A DNA stretch of 64,000 bases from Acytostelium subglobosum LB1 (lineage: Eukaryota > Evosea > Eumycetozoa > Acytosteliales > Acytosteliaceae): NCBI RefSeq assembly GCF_000787575.1, contig NW_012236515.1, positions 541,892 to 605,891 of the forward strand, in the 5' to 3' direction. The translations under genes were made by a program, and so were the position numbers. The notes under the pieces are model-generated. The model was not told where the DNA came from and did no database searches. It saw only the letters and a program-made list of their open reading frames with translations. This document shows positions 1 to 11,397 of this stretch, one piece after another. The stretch's first letter is position 1. Every line of letters starts with the position of its first letter.

Positions 1-1640
1 AACTACCTTGCCTGGTAGCCCGTCCTGTCGACGCTCGTCTGCTACTTGCTTGTCTTGCAACTGCTTACTGCTAGTTGCACTCAATCACTATTTGTTCAAC
101 TGTTGTTCTATAATGATATATATAATGGTTCAATAATTTAAATCACTTGTTATTCTTGATTGTTTGATTGATTGATTGATAGAATGATTGATGGTCATAG
201 ATATGTATTAGTATCCATTGATTGACTTTGATTGATTGAATGAATGAATGGTTGATTGATGGCCTGGTGAATTGTGCATTGCATCGTGAATGCCCTGACA
301 CATCCCATCCCATCCTGTCACATGTCCTTCATTCCTTTCATCCTTTCCGCTACTACTACAACTGGAATAACAACAACAACAACAATTACTGTTGTTGCTA
401 CTGCGTGTGCTAAAGATTCATACCTTCAAGTGATGTGATGCTATGCGTTGCAATGCGATGTGATGTCGTTGTGTACGATCGATGATGCCTGCCGTGCCGG
501 GCCGTGTGTGTCCGTGCTCCGTTCGTTTGATTGATTGCAATTGTTTCAACAAGTATATATCTTGTTTATGTGTATATGTATGTGTATGTGTTGAGTGAAG
601 TGAAGTGAAGTGAGGTGAATGAATAATATGATATGATGTGTAAAAGTATAAATAATAATAATAATAATAATATGTTATGTTGTTGTAAGTGGTGGCAGTT
701 GAGTGAGGTGAGTGAATGTGAATGTAATGTGACAGACTTGACTGAAAGTGTTACATTTGAGTGTGTGTGTCGGTATGAGGTGAGAGACGAATTTTAGGAA
801 TTAATGTTTGTTCGACGATTGGTGTAGGGTGAAAAGTAAGTAACAGTGAGTGAGTTAGTGTGAATGAATGTGGCTGACTTGACTGACTGATTGATTGATG
901 GGTAAAAGTGGACGAAAGGATGAATGAAGGTTCTAATATGATCTATCTATCAGTACATTACTGATTGTTTGACCTTATCATTAGGTACCTTGATTGACAA
1001 ACAAGTAGACTTGATTGATGATACAATCCGTAAAGTCAATTCAATCAATCAAACAATCCGTACTTTAACCAAAATCTAATTTTGTTATGCACAAAAAGGC
1101 AAAGAAGTTTCAAAGATACTATCTGTTTTGGACTTCATTGTTTGGCCCCAACACCTATTGATACTTTGGGAAGAGTCTTGTGTTTGTTTGTCACTAGATA
1201 AGTGATCAATCTTGGGTAATCTAACTGGTACATCTATATTCAAAAGACTTATAAGTCTAAAAATTGGGAACTATTATCAAGGAACTCCCTCAAATGATAT
1301 TATGATTACAATCAATTAAGTCAATCAATCCTTCAATCAAACCAAATATATTAATATTAATTAAAATTTAAATGAAGCAATCAAAACACATTAAAAAAAA
1401 AAATCCAAGGACCTCAATTTATTCTTTCATTCCATCACTCATTCTCACTCCACTCATTACCATCATTCATTTCATTCAACCTAAACACAATAACAACAAC
1501 AACAATAACCCTTACATTATAAAACAAACAATCAATCAAACAAACAAACAATCATTCACTCAGTAGTAGCAGCAGCATAGACAGTCACTGTCGAAGCTTA
1601 GCGTCCAACAACAAACAAACAAACAAACAAACAAGGAAGG
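1..1640. other. Intergenic, no gene seen
   Basis: AT-rich DNA with many TTGATTGA/TCAATCAA runs, GTGA-rich stretches around 590-900 and a CAAACAAA run just before the makorin start. The only open frame (1372-1566) is low-complexity and sits in the probable promoter or 5' UTR. I see no coding or RNA gene. Confidence 0.7.
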
Positions 1641-4104
1641 ATGAGCAATCATTACCACAATCATCATCACCAGCACCAACAACAGCAACAACAGACACAG
1701 GACAGACGCAACTCTGTAGTATGCAAGTTCTTCAAGAGTGGCAAATGTCTATCTGGCAAGAACTGCAAGTACTCGCACGATATGTCGAGCAGTGATGCAT
1801 CATCATCATCGTCATCATCATACGAAGGAGGCAACAACAGCAACAGCGGCAGCAACTCAACAGTGGATCACCATCATAACAACAATACACAACAAGCTGG
1901 CAATGGTGGAGGAGGAGGAGGTGCACCATTGTGTAAATACTACCTTAATGGCTTCTGCAAGAGTGGCTCCAAGTGTCCATACCTACACGACTCAAAGAAG
2001 GCTGCCGCCGCCAACAACAACAGTAACAGCAACAACACAAGTCCCAACAGCAACAATACAAGTCCCAACAATAACAACAATGCACATCAACAGCAACAAC
2101 AACATAATAACAATAACAATAACAACAATAACATTAATAACAATGCTACAACAACAACAACTACAACAACAATCAATGTATCAGACCACCCTATATTATC
2201 ATCACCAAGACCAACGATGGAGTCATTGATGGGCAACAGCATATTCAACAGCCCTGGACACCAGACATCAATACATCCAATATCCGCCCTGAACAACAAT
2301 AGTGCTTCATTCATCCCAACCATCCCCATCAACATCCACCATCATCAACATCAACAACACCACGAAGGACATGTAGGACAACCTAACAGCATCAACAATA
2401 ACAGCAACAGACAATTCATCGATGACAACCATCACCATCAACAGCAACAGACTCAGCAGCATCATTATAGCCACGCCCACCCGGTGCCCTTCCTCCCGGC
2501 GATGGGCACTCATACATCATCCTCGTTCCGCGACTCTATCTTGGGGGAGTTCTCGTCGCCCCGTCAGTCACTCTCGTCGATGATGGACCATGGCCCCACG
2601 CCCAAGTCGCCCCTGCTCACTCAGGCCATGGGCAACATTGCACTGTCTCCGTCGAGGATCACCGGCCTGTCGTTCTTCCCCAACTCGCCGCGCACACTCC
2701 TCTCCACGTCGCCCTCGTCACCGTTCAGCCCCCAGTTTGTCGCGCACAACGCCACGCTCATGTCCTCATCGCCATCGCCCTTCTATGCCACGGGCTTCAA
2801 GGAGCCATCCTCGGAGGAGGACGATGACGACGACGATGACGACGATCTCTTTGACTTTGATGATCGTGGATTGAATGTGATAGATGACAACTATGATGAC
2901 ATGGCGTTCGATCCATATGACCATCAAAGACTAATGACCAAACAGTTTGGTGAGCTCAGCATTGACAAGACTACATCAACATCAACAATCTCTTCGTCCA
3001 ACAACACTGATCAGCCACAACCAACAACATCAACAACAACGGCAGCTGCGGCAACAACAGGAGGCTTGGACACATCGGATCCCAAGAAGCCACTGTCCTA
3101 CCTCGAGGTCTTGAAGCAGAACCTGGAACTCCCGCCCAACTTCTATTTGGAAGATGACACGTCCACAACATCAACATCCAAAGATGACTCTAAGACAGAG
3201 GTAAGAATGATCGGTTGCAGAGCCCTTAGCATGTTCTACCCCGCCAGCGGGATACTTACCAATCCATCCACACACAAAGGCACTATGTCTGTTCTACTTA
3301 CAAGGTGGATGTAGGAATGGAGACGGTTGTAAATTTATACATGGCAACATGTGCGATCTGTGTGACAAGCCAATGCTTGTGCCAGGACATGCTGCCCAGA
3401 ATGATGAGCACAAGAAGCAGTGTTTGGCAAGCAGACAGAGAATGGTGCAGCGCGAGCATATTAGGAACTTGGAGTGCGGCATCTGCTTCGAGTCGGTCGT
3501 CGAGAAGAACCAGCGATTCGGTCTGCTGAGCCACTGCGACCACATCTTCTGTCTGGACTGCATCCGCGAGTGGCGCGGCTCCACCGCCAGCGGCGCACCA
3601 CAGCCACTGAGCAACAGCAACAACTCGGTGCGTCTCTGCCCTATGTGTCGCGTCAACAGCTACTTCATCATACCGAGCGACGTGTTTGTCTCGCAGGAGG
3701 AGAAGCAGGAGATCATCGACGAGTACAAGTCCAAGCTGTCGACCATCCCCTGCAAGTACTTCAACAATGGCAAGGGCAGCTGCAAGTTTGGCACCAGCTG
3801 CATGTACGCGCATCTCAACGCCGACGGCAGCATCCACCGACCGACTGTGCGCAAGGTGCAGTCGTCCACGGGCGATCTCGTCACGCTCTACTCGACACAG
3901 CTGGGCATGTTCATTGCGCCGCTCATCCAGCAGCAGAAGCAGGAGCTGGAACGAAGGCGTCGCGATCAAAAAGTGATGAGTGACACTGCGTTTGAAGAGT
4001 ACGACGAGGCTACCTTTGGCGAGGATCACAATGACGACGATCATCATCATCATCGTGCACAATGGCAACAACAAGATGATGATGATGAACACGAATTACA
4101 GTGA
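1641..4104 (+). CDS. Makorin-type CCCH/RING zinc-finger protein, probable E3 ubiquitin ligase
   Basis: Exons 1641-3200 and 3280-4104 (79-base intron, phase 0) give about 794 residues. CCCH fingers lie at about 28-46 and 98-116. A third, at about 523-541, begins two codons after the splice, which supports the intron. A makorin Cys/His segment (545-568) follows, then a C3HC4 RING (586-643, CGIC ... CPMC) and a final CCCH finger (678-698). This order, CCCH-CCCH-CCCH-Cys/His-RING-CCCH, is diagnostic of makorins, which ubiquitinate proteins and bind RNA. The roughly 400 residues between fingers 2 and 3 are Asn/His/Gln/Ser-rich with an Asp/Glu run, much longer than in animals. The first ATG follows a CAAACAAA leader. 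The family call is firm; the in vivo target is unknown. Confidence 0.92.
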
Positions 4105-4945
4105 TAACCTCACTTTGTTAAATAATAATAATAATATTAATAATAATAAACCAAATGGTAGATATAATATACATGGAGAGGAAAGGGATTACCTGGGCCA
4201 GGGCCTTCGACTGTCCCTTGGGCCTTGAAAAGTCGGTCCATGTGAGTCCACAATTAGATCCATTGGTCCAACATGGTCATGGTGTTGGTCAAAGGACCAT
4301 CTATCATTTGGCCGCATCCTGGATTGACCTTTCAATCTCCTTTACACCAGACTTTATTTTTTGTATTATAAAATAGGATATAAAGGGTCACATGGACCCA
4401 CTTGACTTAAAAAGGCAAGTCTAAGACTAAATTAAGTAATTTTATATAACAAGGTGAGTGTGTGAGTTTGTTTGTAAGAATTGTGTGTTTGTGTGTGACG
4501 AAGAAGATGAATGAAGAATAAGAATATGAGCTGGAAGAGAATGGAGGAACTAGGAATTAGAGATGTAGGAGTGAGGTTAGTAAGTAAGTGGGGGTTAGTG
4601 TTTGTAGGAAGGGTGTGTTGGGTTGTGTTGTCTTGTCTACATCCTCAAATACCCCCATTGTCAATGAATGTAAGAGACAAAGACAGATACATACACAGAT
4701 AAATAATAATTGTGAGTGTTAAATATTAAAGTTAATTAATTGCCAAACTCAAAAGTAGGTTGAAAGGAAGTGAAGTCAGGGTATTATTTTGTTTGACTAA
4801 TTCTAACAATAATAATAATATTAAAAATTAATTATTGTTGTTGGATACACTCCAACAAATATCCAGAGTGGATCAATCAAACAAACTTCCAATTAATATA
4901 GTGAAGATAGATAGATATATATATAGATATAGAGAATAGAACATA
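4105..4945. other. Intergenic, no gene seen
   Basis: The 3' flank of the makorin gene, then AT-rich DNA. Around 4190-4330 is a denser patch rich in GGTCC/GGCC with short inverted repeats (CCAACA...TGTTGG near 4265-4290). I could not assign it to a known RNA. The last 100 bases are AT-rich with GATA repeats ahead of the next start. Confidence 0.6.
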
Positions 4946-6045
4946 ATGTTATCACTAAGTGATCAACAAGGAATAATTAAGAAATGCAATTATAGATTGC
5001 TGAATTCTATAACAGGTGCACAAGCGATTCAGAATGAAGTGGATGCGATCAATTTGGATGACCCACCAAAGGGTTACGACCATCTAAGAAGAAAGATTAG
5101 TCGTCTTCAGTACTTCATCTCAGTCGAGTCGTCCGATCTAATTGACAACATCGACACACTGGACTCTTTGAGTATCGTGGACAACACAAGAAACAACAAA
5201 AGACATTCTCAACTACTTCGACAAAAGTCAGAGACACTTGTGGCGAGGGCATCTGCTGCAGCTGAGTGCCCAAACTCGTCAGGTGGAGTACACCATTGCG
5301 ACACAGCCAGCTCACATGAACATAAGGAAGATTCCAAGTCCTCCAAATCTTTGGTAAACTATCCAACATTCGACCAAACATTAGCAACATGGTCATTAAC
5401 TTACTTGGTTGAATCATAATGTAGGAGGAATTGGATGAGGGAGACCTGGACTTGAATCTCTCCGACTCTGATGACGAATCTGACTCATCGGATTCATCCG
5501 AGGATGATGATGACGAGGGCGAGGTGGTGGTCAAGGCACCTTGGAAGTTGAAGAAGTACCGCGCCGAGTTGTTGGTAAAGATCGAGCAGCTCATCAACTA
5601 CATGGACAAGATGTCTCACGAACTGTCGCGAATGAAGGAGGTGGTGCTGTCCAAGAAGCACAACTTTATCGGCCTGCCCGCCAACATCTCGCTCAAAGAC
5701 AGCTTTGACATGCAGTCGCCAGCAATCAGGTTTAAGCTGGCCTGCGAGAGAGCCCGCTCCAACGCGGGCGAGGGAGACAGCATGAGCCACGTGGCCGCAT
5801 CCGCCAACGAGCAGCCATTGACGTCGCCAGTGACCGAGCAGACACTTAGAATACATTCGCCCGTCCTAAAGTCCAAGCTACACGAGCTCAACCTGGCCTC
5901 ATGTGATGAGATCTTCCAAATCGATCACATTCACGAGAAGGATGAGGACGACTTTGACAACAGCAGCTACGACCAGCAGGCCTCCACACCAGTCCAGCAA
6001 CTGAATGACTACAGAAAGAAGAAGGGTAACATCATTGTCCAATAA
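4946..6045 (+). CDS. Unknown acidic protein, two exons
   Basis: Exons 4946-5353 and 5425-6045 (71-base intron, phase 0) give about 342 residues. I do not recognise the family. The N-terminal 110 residues look helical. The second exon opens with a dense Asp/Ser/Glu stretch, probably phosphorylated by CK2-like kinases. It then has a Lys-rich helical segment (APWKLKKYRAELL) that could form a coiled coil. There is no signal peptide or membrane segment. The ATG is preceded by A-rich sequence, as is usual in dictyostelids. The gene ends 244 bases before the next start on the same strand. Confidence 0.75.
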
Positions 6046-6289
6046 TCTTCATCAACTCCATCCATCCAGCATAGGTCAGTCAATCCAGCATAAGATTGAT
6101 GCTTGATTATAATGTAATAAAAGATGTATAAACATTTGTATAATCCTTCCTTATTGTCTATATCTCTATCTCTATCTATATCACTTGATTGAATAAACGA
6201 AAGAATGAATGAACTGAGGAAGTTTGTCATTTTGATTTGGGACCCAACAACAAACGAACGAAAGTGAGATAGAGATAAAGATAGATAGA

Positions 6290-8517
6290 ATGAAGAAATG
6301 GATGGACATGTTGGATGAATATGATGAGGATGATGATGAGTTGGAGTCATCAATCCCATCAACTCCAATCCACAAGTCAACATCAAAGTCAACCTCAACC
6401 TCAACCTCAGCCTCAGACTCAGACACAGACTCAGCCTCATCCTCAGCATCCAGCTCACCATCAACCTCAACATCAAGCTCACGATCAACATCACCAGTAC
6501 CATCTCCAAAGAAGGAACCAAAGAGAACAACAACGACGACGACAACTACTAGATACACAACAAACACATCAGAAGAGAAGAAAGAAGACAATGATGCAGT
6601 CGATGTAGGCGAGGAGGAAGATACAACAACACCGAAACAACCTCCGAAGAAGAAACAAAGAAGATATAGTATTGGTCATAAAGCAGAGGCCAAAGCTAAT
6701 AGACAGGGACAATCGAATAGAGTGAGGAAGAAGGAGAGGATATTGAGGACAGTCGATATGTACTCTGTCAATTGGATGTCGGCCGAACGTGCGTTCAATC
6801 AACTGGTGGCACAGCATCGCAATGAAGAGGCATTCGCCTTGATTGAGCCAGTGCTCAACATGCGTCCCATCCCAATGAGTTGCATGCCCGGCATCATCCG
6901 GCTGCTCACTGAGAAGGACTTGGAGCTCTACAACAAGAACATACGAACGACACTCTACACCATCCCCAGGCTGTTGAAGCTATACCGAAAGGAGGCTGTA
7001 CGTACAATCGAATGATCATTCAATCAATCGACTCGACTCGACGACTAACCATTCTCCATCCATGCTTGTTGCGCAGCCACATCAAATGCTGATACACCTC
7101 CTTGCCAGCGATGCCTATAATAACTCATTGGACAAGTGTCTGGAGATGACCGAGCGGTATGTATATCAGTCACTTGACAAGCTGGTTGACGAGCATGACT
7201 CTAACATACTTTACTAGCATGTTGGTATATGTGGATGTGGCCGACTACCCTTTGGCATCGTCTATATCAGGTCTCCTGCACTTCTTCAAATGGGAACGTA
7301 TGACCAAGGAGCGCACTCCTAAGAAGAAGAGGCACAGATTGTACATTCTTGGACCGGATGGAGGGCTCGAGTTACCAGCTCCATTACCAAATGTTCCTCC
7401 ACCATCTCCTCCAAATGTAAAGAAGGAAGGTATGGCAGCGACCAAGAACAAGGATGTCACATCACTGGTGGCAACATCATCTTCATCCTCGAAGAACAAG
7501 AACTATGGCTCATCATCATCATCGGCGACAACAACGACAACAACAACAACGACGACCACATCAAAGAAGAACAAGAACTATGGCTCATCATCATCATCAA
7601 CGATACCCGCACCAATCATTCCACGTGTTGTTGATGATGGAGCATTCGACTCAATCCCAGTCCCTGGAACATTGTGGAACAAGAACTATGGCTCATCATC
7701 ATCGACAACATCGACATCAACATCAACGACGGCCACAACATCTTCAAACAAGAACTATGGCTCATCATCAACGACAATATCGACATCAACCACTACAGCA
7801 CCAGAATCAACTCCAGCGCCACCGCCACCAAAGAACAAGAACTATGGCTCATCATCATCGACAACATCGACATCGACATCAACAACCACAGCACCAGCAT
7901 CAACTCCAGCGCCACCGCCACCTAAGAACAAGAACTATGGCTCATCATCATCATCATCATCCTCAACGAACAAGAACTTCATCTCATCGTCATTACCAAA
8001 CAACTATGAGTATACTGATATCAAAGTACTCGTTGATAATGACGAGATTGAACTACCAGCACCCCCTCCAGTACAAAAGAACAAGAACTATGGCTCATCA
8101 TCGTCATCAACATCCTCAACATCAACGACCACTACATCAGCAGGTGGTNGTCAATAAGGGTCAGGCTGCTGACAAGCCCACGGGTGCTAAAGTTGAGGCT
8201 AGGCTTGAGGAGAGAGCAAAAGTACACGAGGCAGTCATCACAGTCGAAACACTATACACCGTAGCATTGGGCCGAATGAACTCAGCACTCAAGAAGGAGC
8301 CAACACTGGACTACCTCGTCATCCCACTCACCAAGGTATGTTTGAGGTCATTCTCGCGATCGATCATGTCGCGCGCAACTCATTCACTCACTCACTCAAT
8401 CAATCAATCANNNNNNNNNNNNNNNNNNNNNNNNNNNNNNNNNNNNNNNNNNNNNNNNNNNNNNNNNNNNNNNNNNNNNNNNNNNNNNNNNNNNNNNNNN
8501 NNNNNNNNNNAAAACCC

Positions 8518-8551
<34 letters not shown>

Positions 8552-9336
8552 GACTAGATGTTGGTGTACAAGCATAGGATTGCCGAGTGCAGGGAGTTGT
8601 TGCNAAGAGTTCATGGCCATGAATCCAACGAATGCCAACGCATACTTGTTGTACGGATCATTCTTGATGGAGAGGTATCCACATGATCCATCAAAGGAAC
8701 AGGACATTAGGAATTGTTTCATGCAGTTGATCAAGCTGGATCCTCGATCAAACCATGCACTGGCAGTAATAGTGGACCTATACATCAACAAGAAATTGGA
8801 TATTACAACATTGATGGATGTATTATACAATCGATTGATATTATTACCACAAGATGGCAACACATGGAAGCTTTGCGCTGACATTCTCTTTGTTGGATCA
8901 GTTCACAAGAAGAGCAAACTATTCCACACCAGTCCAACACTCATCGACAGCTGGTCACTCTACAGCAAGAAGCGATTCCTTACACTATTCAACGCAACAT
9001 CCGATGCCCTTACATCAGTTTGTAAGTGTCCATCACTCACTCACTCAATCAATCAATCACTTACATTCCATTACTCACTCACTCAATCAATCAATCAATT
9101 ATGTAGATCCAAGACTAGCTTATAAGTTATTGATATATTATCTTATTACCAAGGGTGGACCTTATGTTCAAGAGCTCATTAATTATATGGAACCATTCAA
9201 TGTGGCATTGATGGAGACGGAGCTAACATCCAAGTTCAACATCAAGTTGTCTGATCTGGGTGTTGTCGCATCAAGTCAACTCAGCGCCACACAAAGGGAC
9301 ATCCAAGCACAAATCGGTTCTATTTACGATCCGTAA
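6290..9336 (+). CDS. Probable RNA polymerase I core-factor subunit, TAF1A/Rrn11-like (contains assembly gap)
   Basis: Exons 6290-6997, 7077-7156, 7218-8335, 8558-9021 and 9107-9336 give about 865 residues once the Ns at 8150 and 8604 are treated as extra characters. The N terminus is acidic and Ser/Thr-rich. A basic helical region starts at VRKKERILRTVDMYSVNW and is followed by TPR-like helices. These continue after a long repeat insert (7492-8130) through segments such as PTNANAYLLYGSFL. The layout and the spacing of 'ML.Y...ECRELL...NPTNANAYL' recall human TAF1A, a subunit of the Pol I selectivity factor SL1. This is a memory-based likeness, not an alignment. The 100-N gap lies inside the third intron, so the coding sequence is probably complete. 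Confidence 0.5.
7492..8130 (+). repeat. Coding minisatellite-like repeat, unit NKNYGSSSS
   Basis: Seven copies of (K)NKNYGSSSS begin near 7492, 7567, 7678, 7748, 7831, 7924 and 8077, with a degenerate NKNF copy near 7969. The spacers are Thr/Ser or Pro/Ala-rich and of variable length. The core stays in frame throughout and the DNA core, AAGAACAAGAACTATGGC, is nearly invariant. It splits the helical domain of the TAF1A-like protein and probably forms a disordered insert. Confidence 0.85.
8411..8510. other. Assembly gap of 100 Ns
   Basis: Exactly 100 Ns flanked on both sides by TCAATCAA repeats, inside an intron (8336-8557). The round size suggests a placeholder for a collapsed or unspanned tetranucleotide repeat. 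Confidence 0.95.
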
Positions 9337-9357
9337 TTCGTAAATCGTCAGTCGTTT

Positions 9358-9423
9358 GATATTTCGAAATATCTTTCCACATTTTCCCGTCATCAATCAC
9401 ACACGAGGTCCCTTTGAGACCTC
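9358..9423. other. Palindrome and hairpin between two genes
   Basis: A perfect 16-base palindrome, GATATTTCGAAATATC (9358-9373), is followed by a 6-base-pair stem, GAGGTC/GACCTC, with a 7-base loop (9405-9423). Both lie between the TAF1A-like stop (9336) and the next ATG (9505). They may be a protein-binding site or part of the 3' end signal; no function is shown. Confidence 0.4.
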
Positions 9424-9504
9424 AAGAAAGCCTAAGAAATCAATAATTCGAACGAAATCACGATCATTATTTCGGTATTCCTATCTCTTCCTCTTACTCC
9501 AACA

Positions 9505-9890
9505 ATGTATTCACTTCTTTTGTTGACTCTCTTAGCCTGCGGCTCAGTATCCTTGGCTCAAAGTGTAGGTTAGTCTTCATCTACTTTCATTCATTCCATT
9601 CATTCATTTATACATACCAACTAACTTATTCACGTCTTTAATATTAGACTGTTCCTAATATGTGGTATGCCTTTGGTAATACCCAACTGCCTATTCAATT
9701 TCAATGCATCAATCTCGCAAGTGGAGTACCTACTCAACAGGTTAATATGAATACAACAAATCAATTCGTACTTCTTGGTGTCTTGGAGAAGTCAAGAAAC
9801 GATCAATTCTTATTATTTGGAGCGGAGTCCCCTTCCTCCCCCTACTCAATATACCTCTATGATGCTCAGGTACTTCATCCTCCTTCCCCC

Positions 9891-9921
<31 letters not shown>

Positions 9922-10763
9922 TATCAATGAGCCATCACTAACTCAATATCATAGACCAACATACTCACACTCAAACAACAGAGTACTATTTCCAACTTGA
10001 CTGCTCAGGGTATCACTGTATTGGACAATGCCAATCTTGGATATGATGAGGCTAACAACATAGTTTATGGTATGGGTCATACCCTAACCATATTAGGATA
10101 CGACCTTGGCATTCTCAAGTTCAACATGGCCGAGGATACCTAGTAAGTACCAACCACATCCCCAATAGTATCCATTCAATCATTCAATCAATTTAACAAC
10201 TTTGTCCATCTAGCTCCTTCACCCATATTGATCAGATCCAGGGGTTCACTGGAAAGTACACCAACTTTTATGATCAGACAAGTAATTTGTTATATAATGC
10301 AGTGATCAATAGTAATACTTCGTTGGATATTATGTGGTATAATGTTATGACCAACTCAACAGAGGGAAGGACAAAGATACATTTTGATCAAAGTATGATG
10401 GAGTTCAACTTCCTCACCGTGCCCAACATCTATGTCTATCAATCCAAATTGTACTTCCTCACCATTCCAACAATAGTATACGATTCATTGTATATGGCAC
10501 AAGTAGACCTTGCCACACATTCAGCCACAACAATCATCCTTGCACAGAATATGACAGTTGTCCCAGTTAATCAAATGGACTACCAACCATTCGCTTTTGA
10601 TCCAGTGAATGGCTACATCTCAATTTACACCATGTTGTATCCAGAGAATAATTGGTACCTTTACATGGTTGACCTCAACACACTAGAGTACACCTCATCG
10701 ATCCAGACCTTTAGCCTCCCACTCGGATCCATCTCTGTCTTGTCTTCGTCATCGTCATCATGA
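9505..10763 (+). CDS. Orphan secreted protein
   Basis: Exons 9505-9564, 9648-9869, 9955-10142 and 10214-10763 join in phase to give about 339 residues. The first exon encodes a clean signal peptide (MYSLLLLTLLACGSVSLAQS). The mature chain has evenly spaced beta-strand-like segments with Tyr, Asn and Asp turns and several N-glycosylation sites, consistent with an extracellular beta-propeller. I recognise no family. It ends in a Ser run and shows no clear transmembrane or GPI signal. Intron 2 carries the TCAA repeat seen in many introns here. A dictyostelid-specific secreted protein is the safest description. Confidence 0.75.
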
Positions 10764-11397
10764 ATGAAACGTCGTTTCACTCACACTTAAACCCTTTCAA
10801 TCTATCATTATTCAATCAATTAATAATAAAGTATCACACTTATATTCGATTGATTATAATATCTTATAATCTATTATTAGTGTCATGAGGGCCCTGATTC
10901 AAAGGATTGGTACCATGCTGCAGACATAAACGCGGGAATCAGTGCATGTTATTTGAAAAATGTGGTCGTTTGTTATAAAAAATGGGTGTTTTGCCCACAA
11001 AATCAATCAAAAGGTCTTTAGACGTGAACCGAGTTTTAGTTAAAGGGGTCATTGGGCAATGAGGTGGTTGTTGGTTGCGGGTCATTCACCTTTGGACCTG
11101 TTAGAATGACCTTGGGCTAGTCCCCATTGTCGATCTTCATTTTATTTAAAGGACGTCATCCTTATCCACAAACACATATATAATATATAAATAACATTAA
11201 TAAGTAATTCATTACTTATTTACTTACTTACTTACTCACTTCAAACGATTACTCATTCATTCATTCATTCATATAATCACAATCACAACAAAGAAGAGAG
11301 AGAGTGAGACTAACATACTATATTGGTCGATCACAGACCTCAACCTCATACATACACAACAAACAAAGGAACATTCAATTCCATTCACATATACACC
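10764..11397. other. Intergenic, no gene seen
   Basis: The 3' flank of the secreted-protein gene and the promoter of the first receptor gene. The middle (about 10880-11130) is less AT-rich but has no open frame or RNA fold that I recognise. ACTTACTTACTT and CATTCATT repeats precede the start codon. Confidence 0.6.

Noticed and set aside
3298-4092. 264-codon reverse-strand open frame in the makorin gene
   Set aside because: It is antisense to the RING and CCCH exon, where zinc ligands fix the forward frame. It has no protein features of its own.
8390-8552. Regular repeats around the N gap considered as a CRISPR-like array
   Set aside because: The unit is a simple TCAA tetranucleotide without spacers, inside an intron of a eukaryotic gene.
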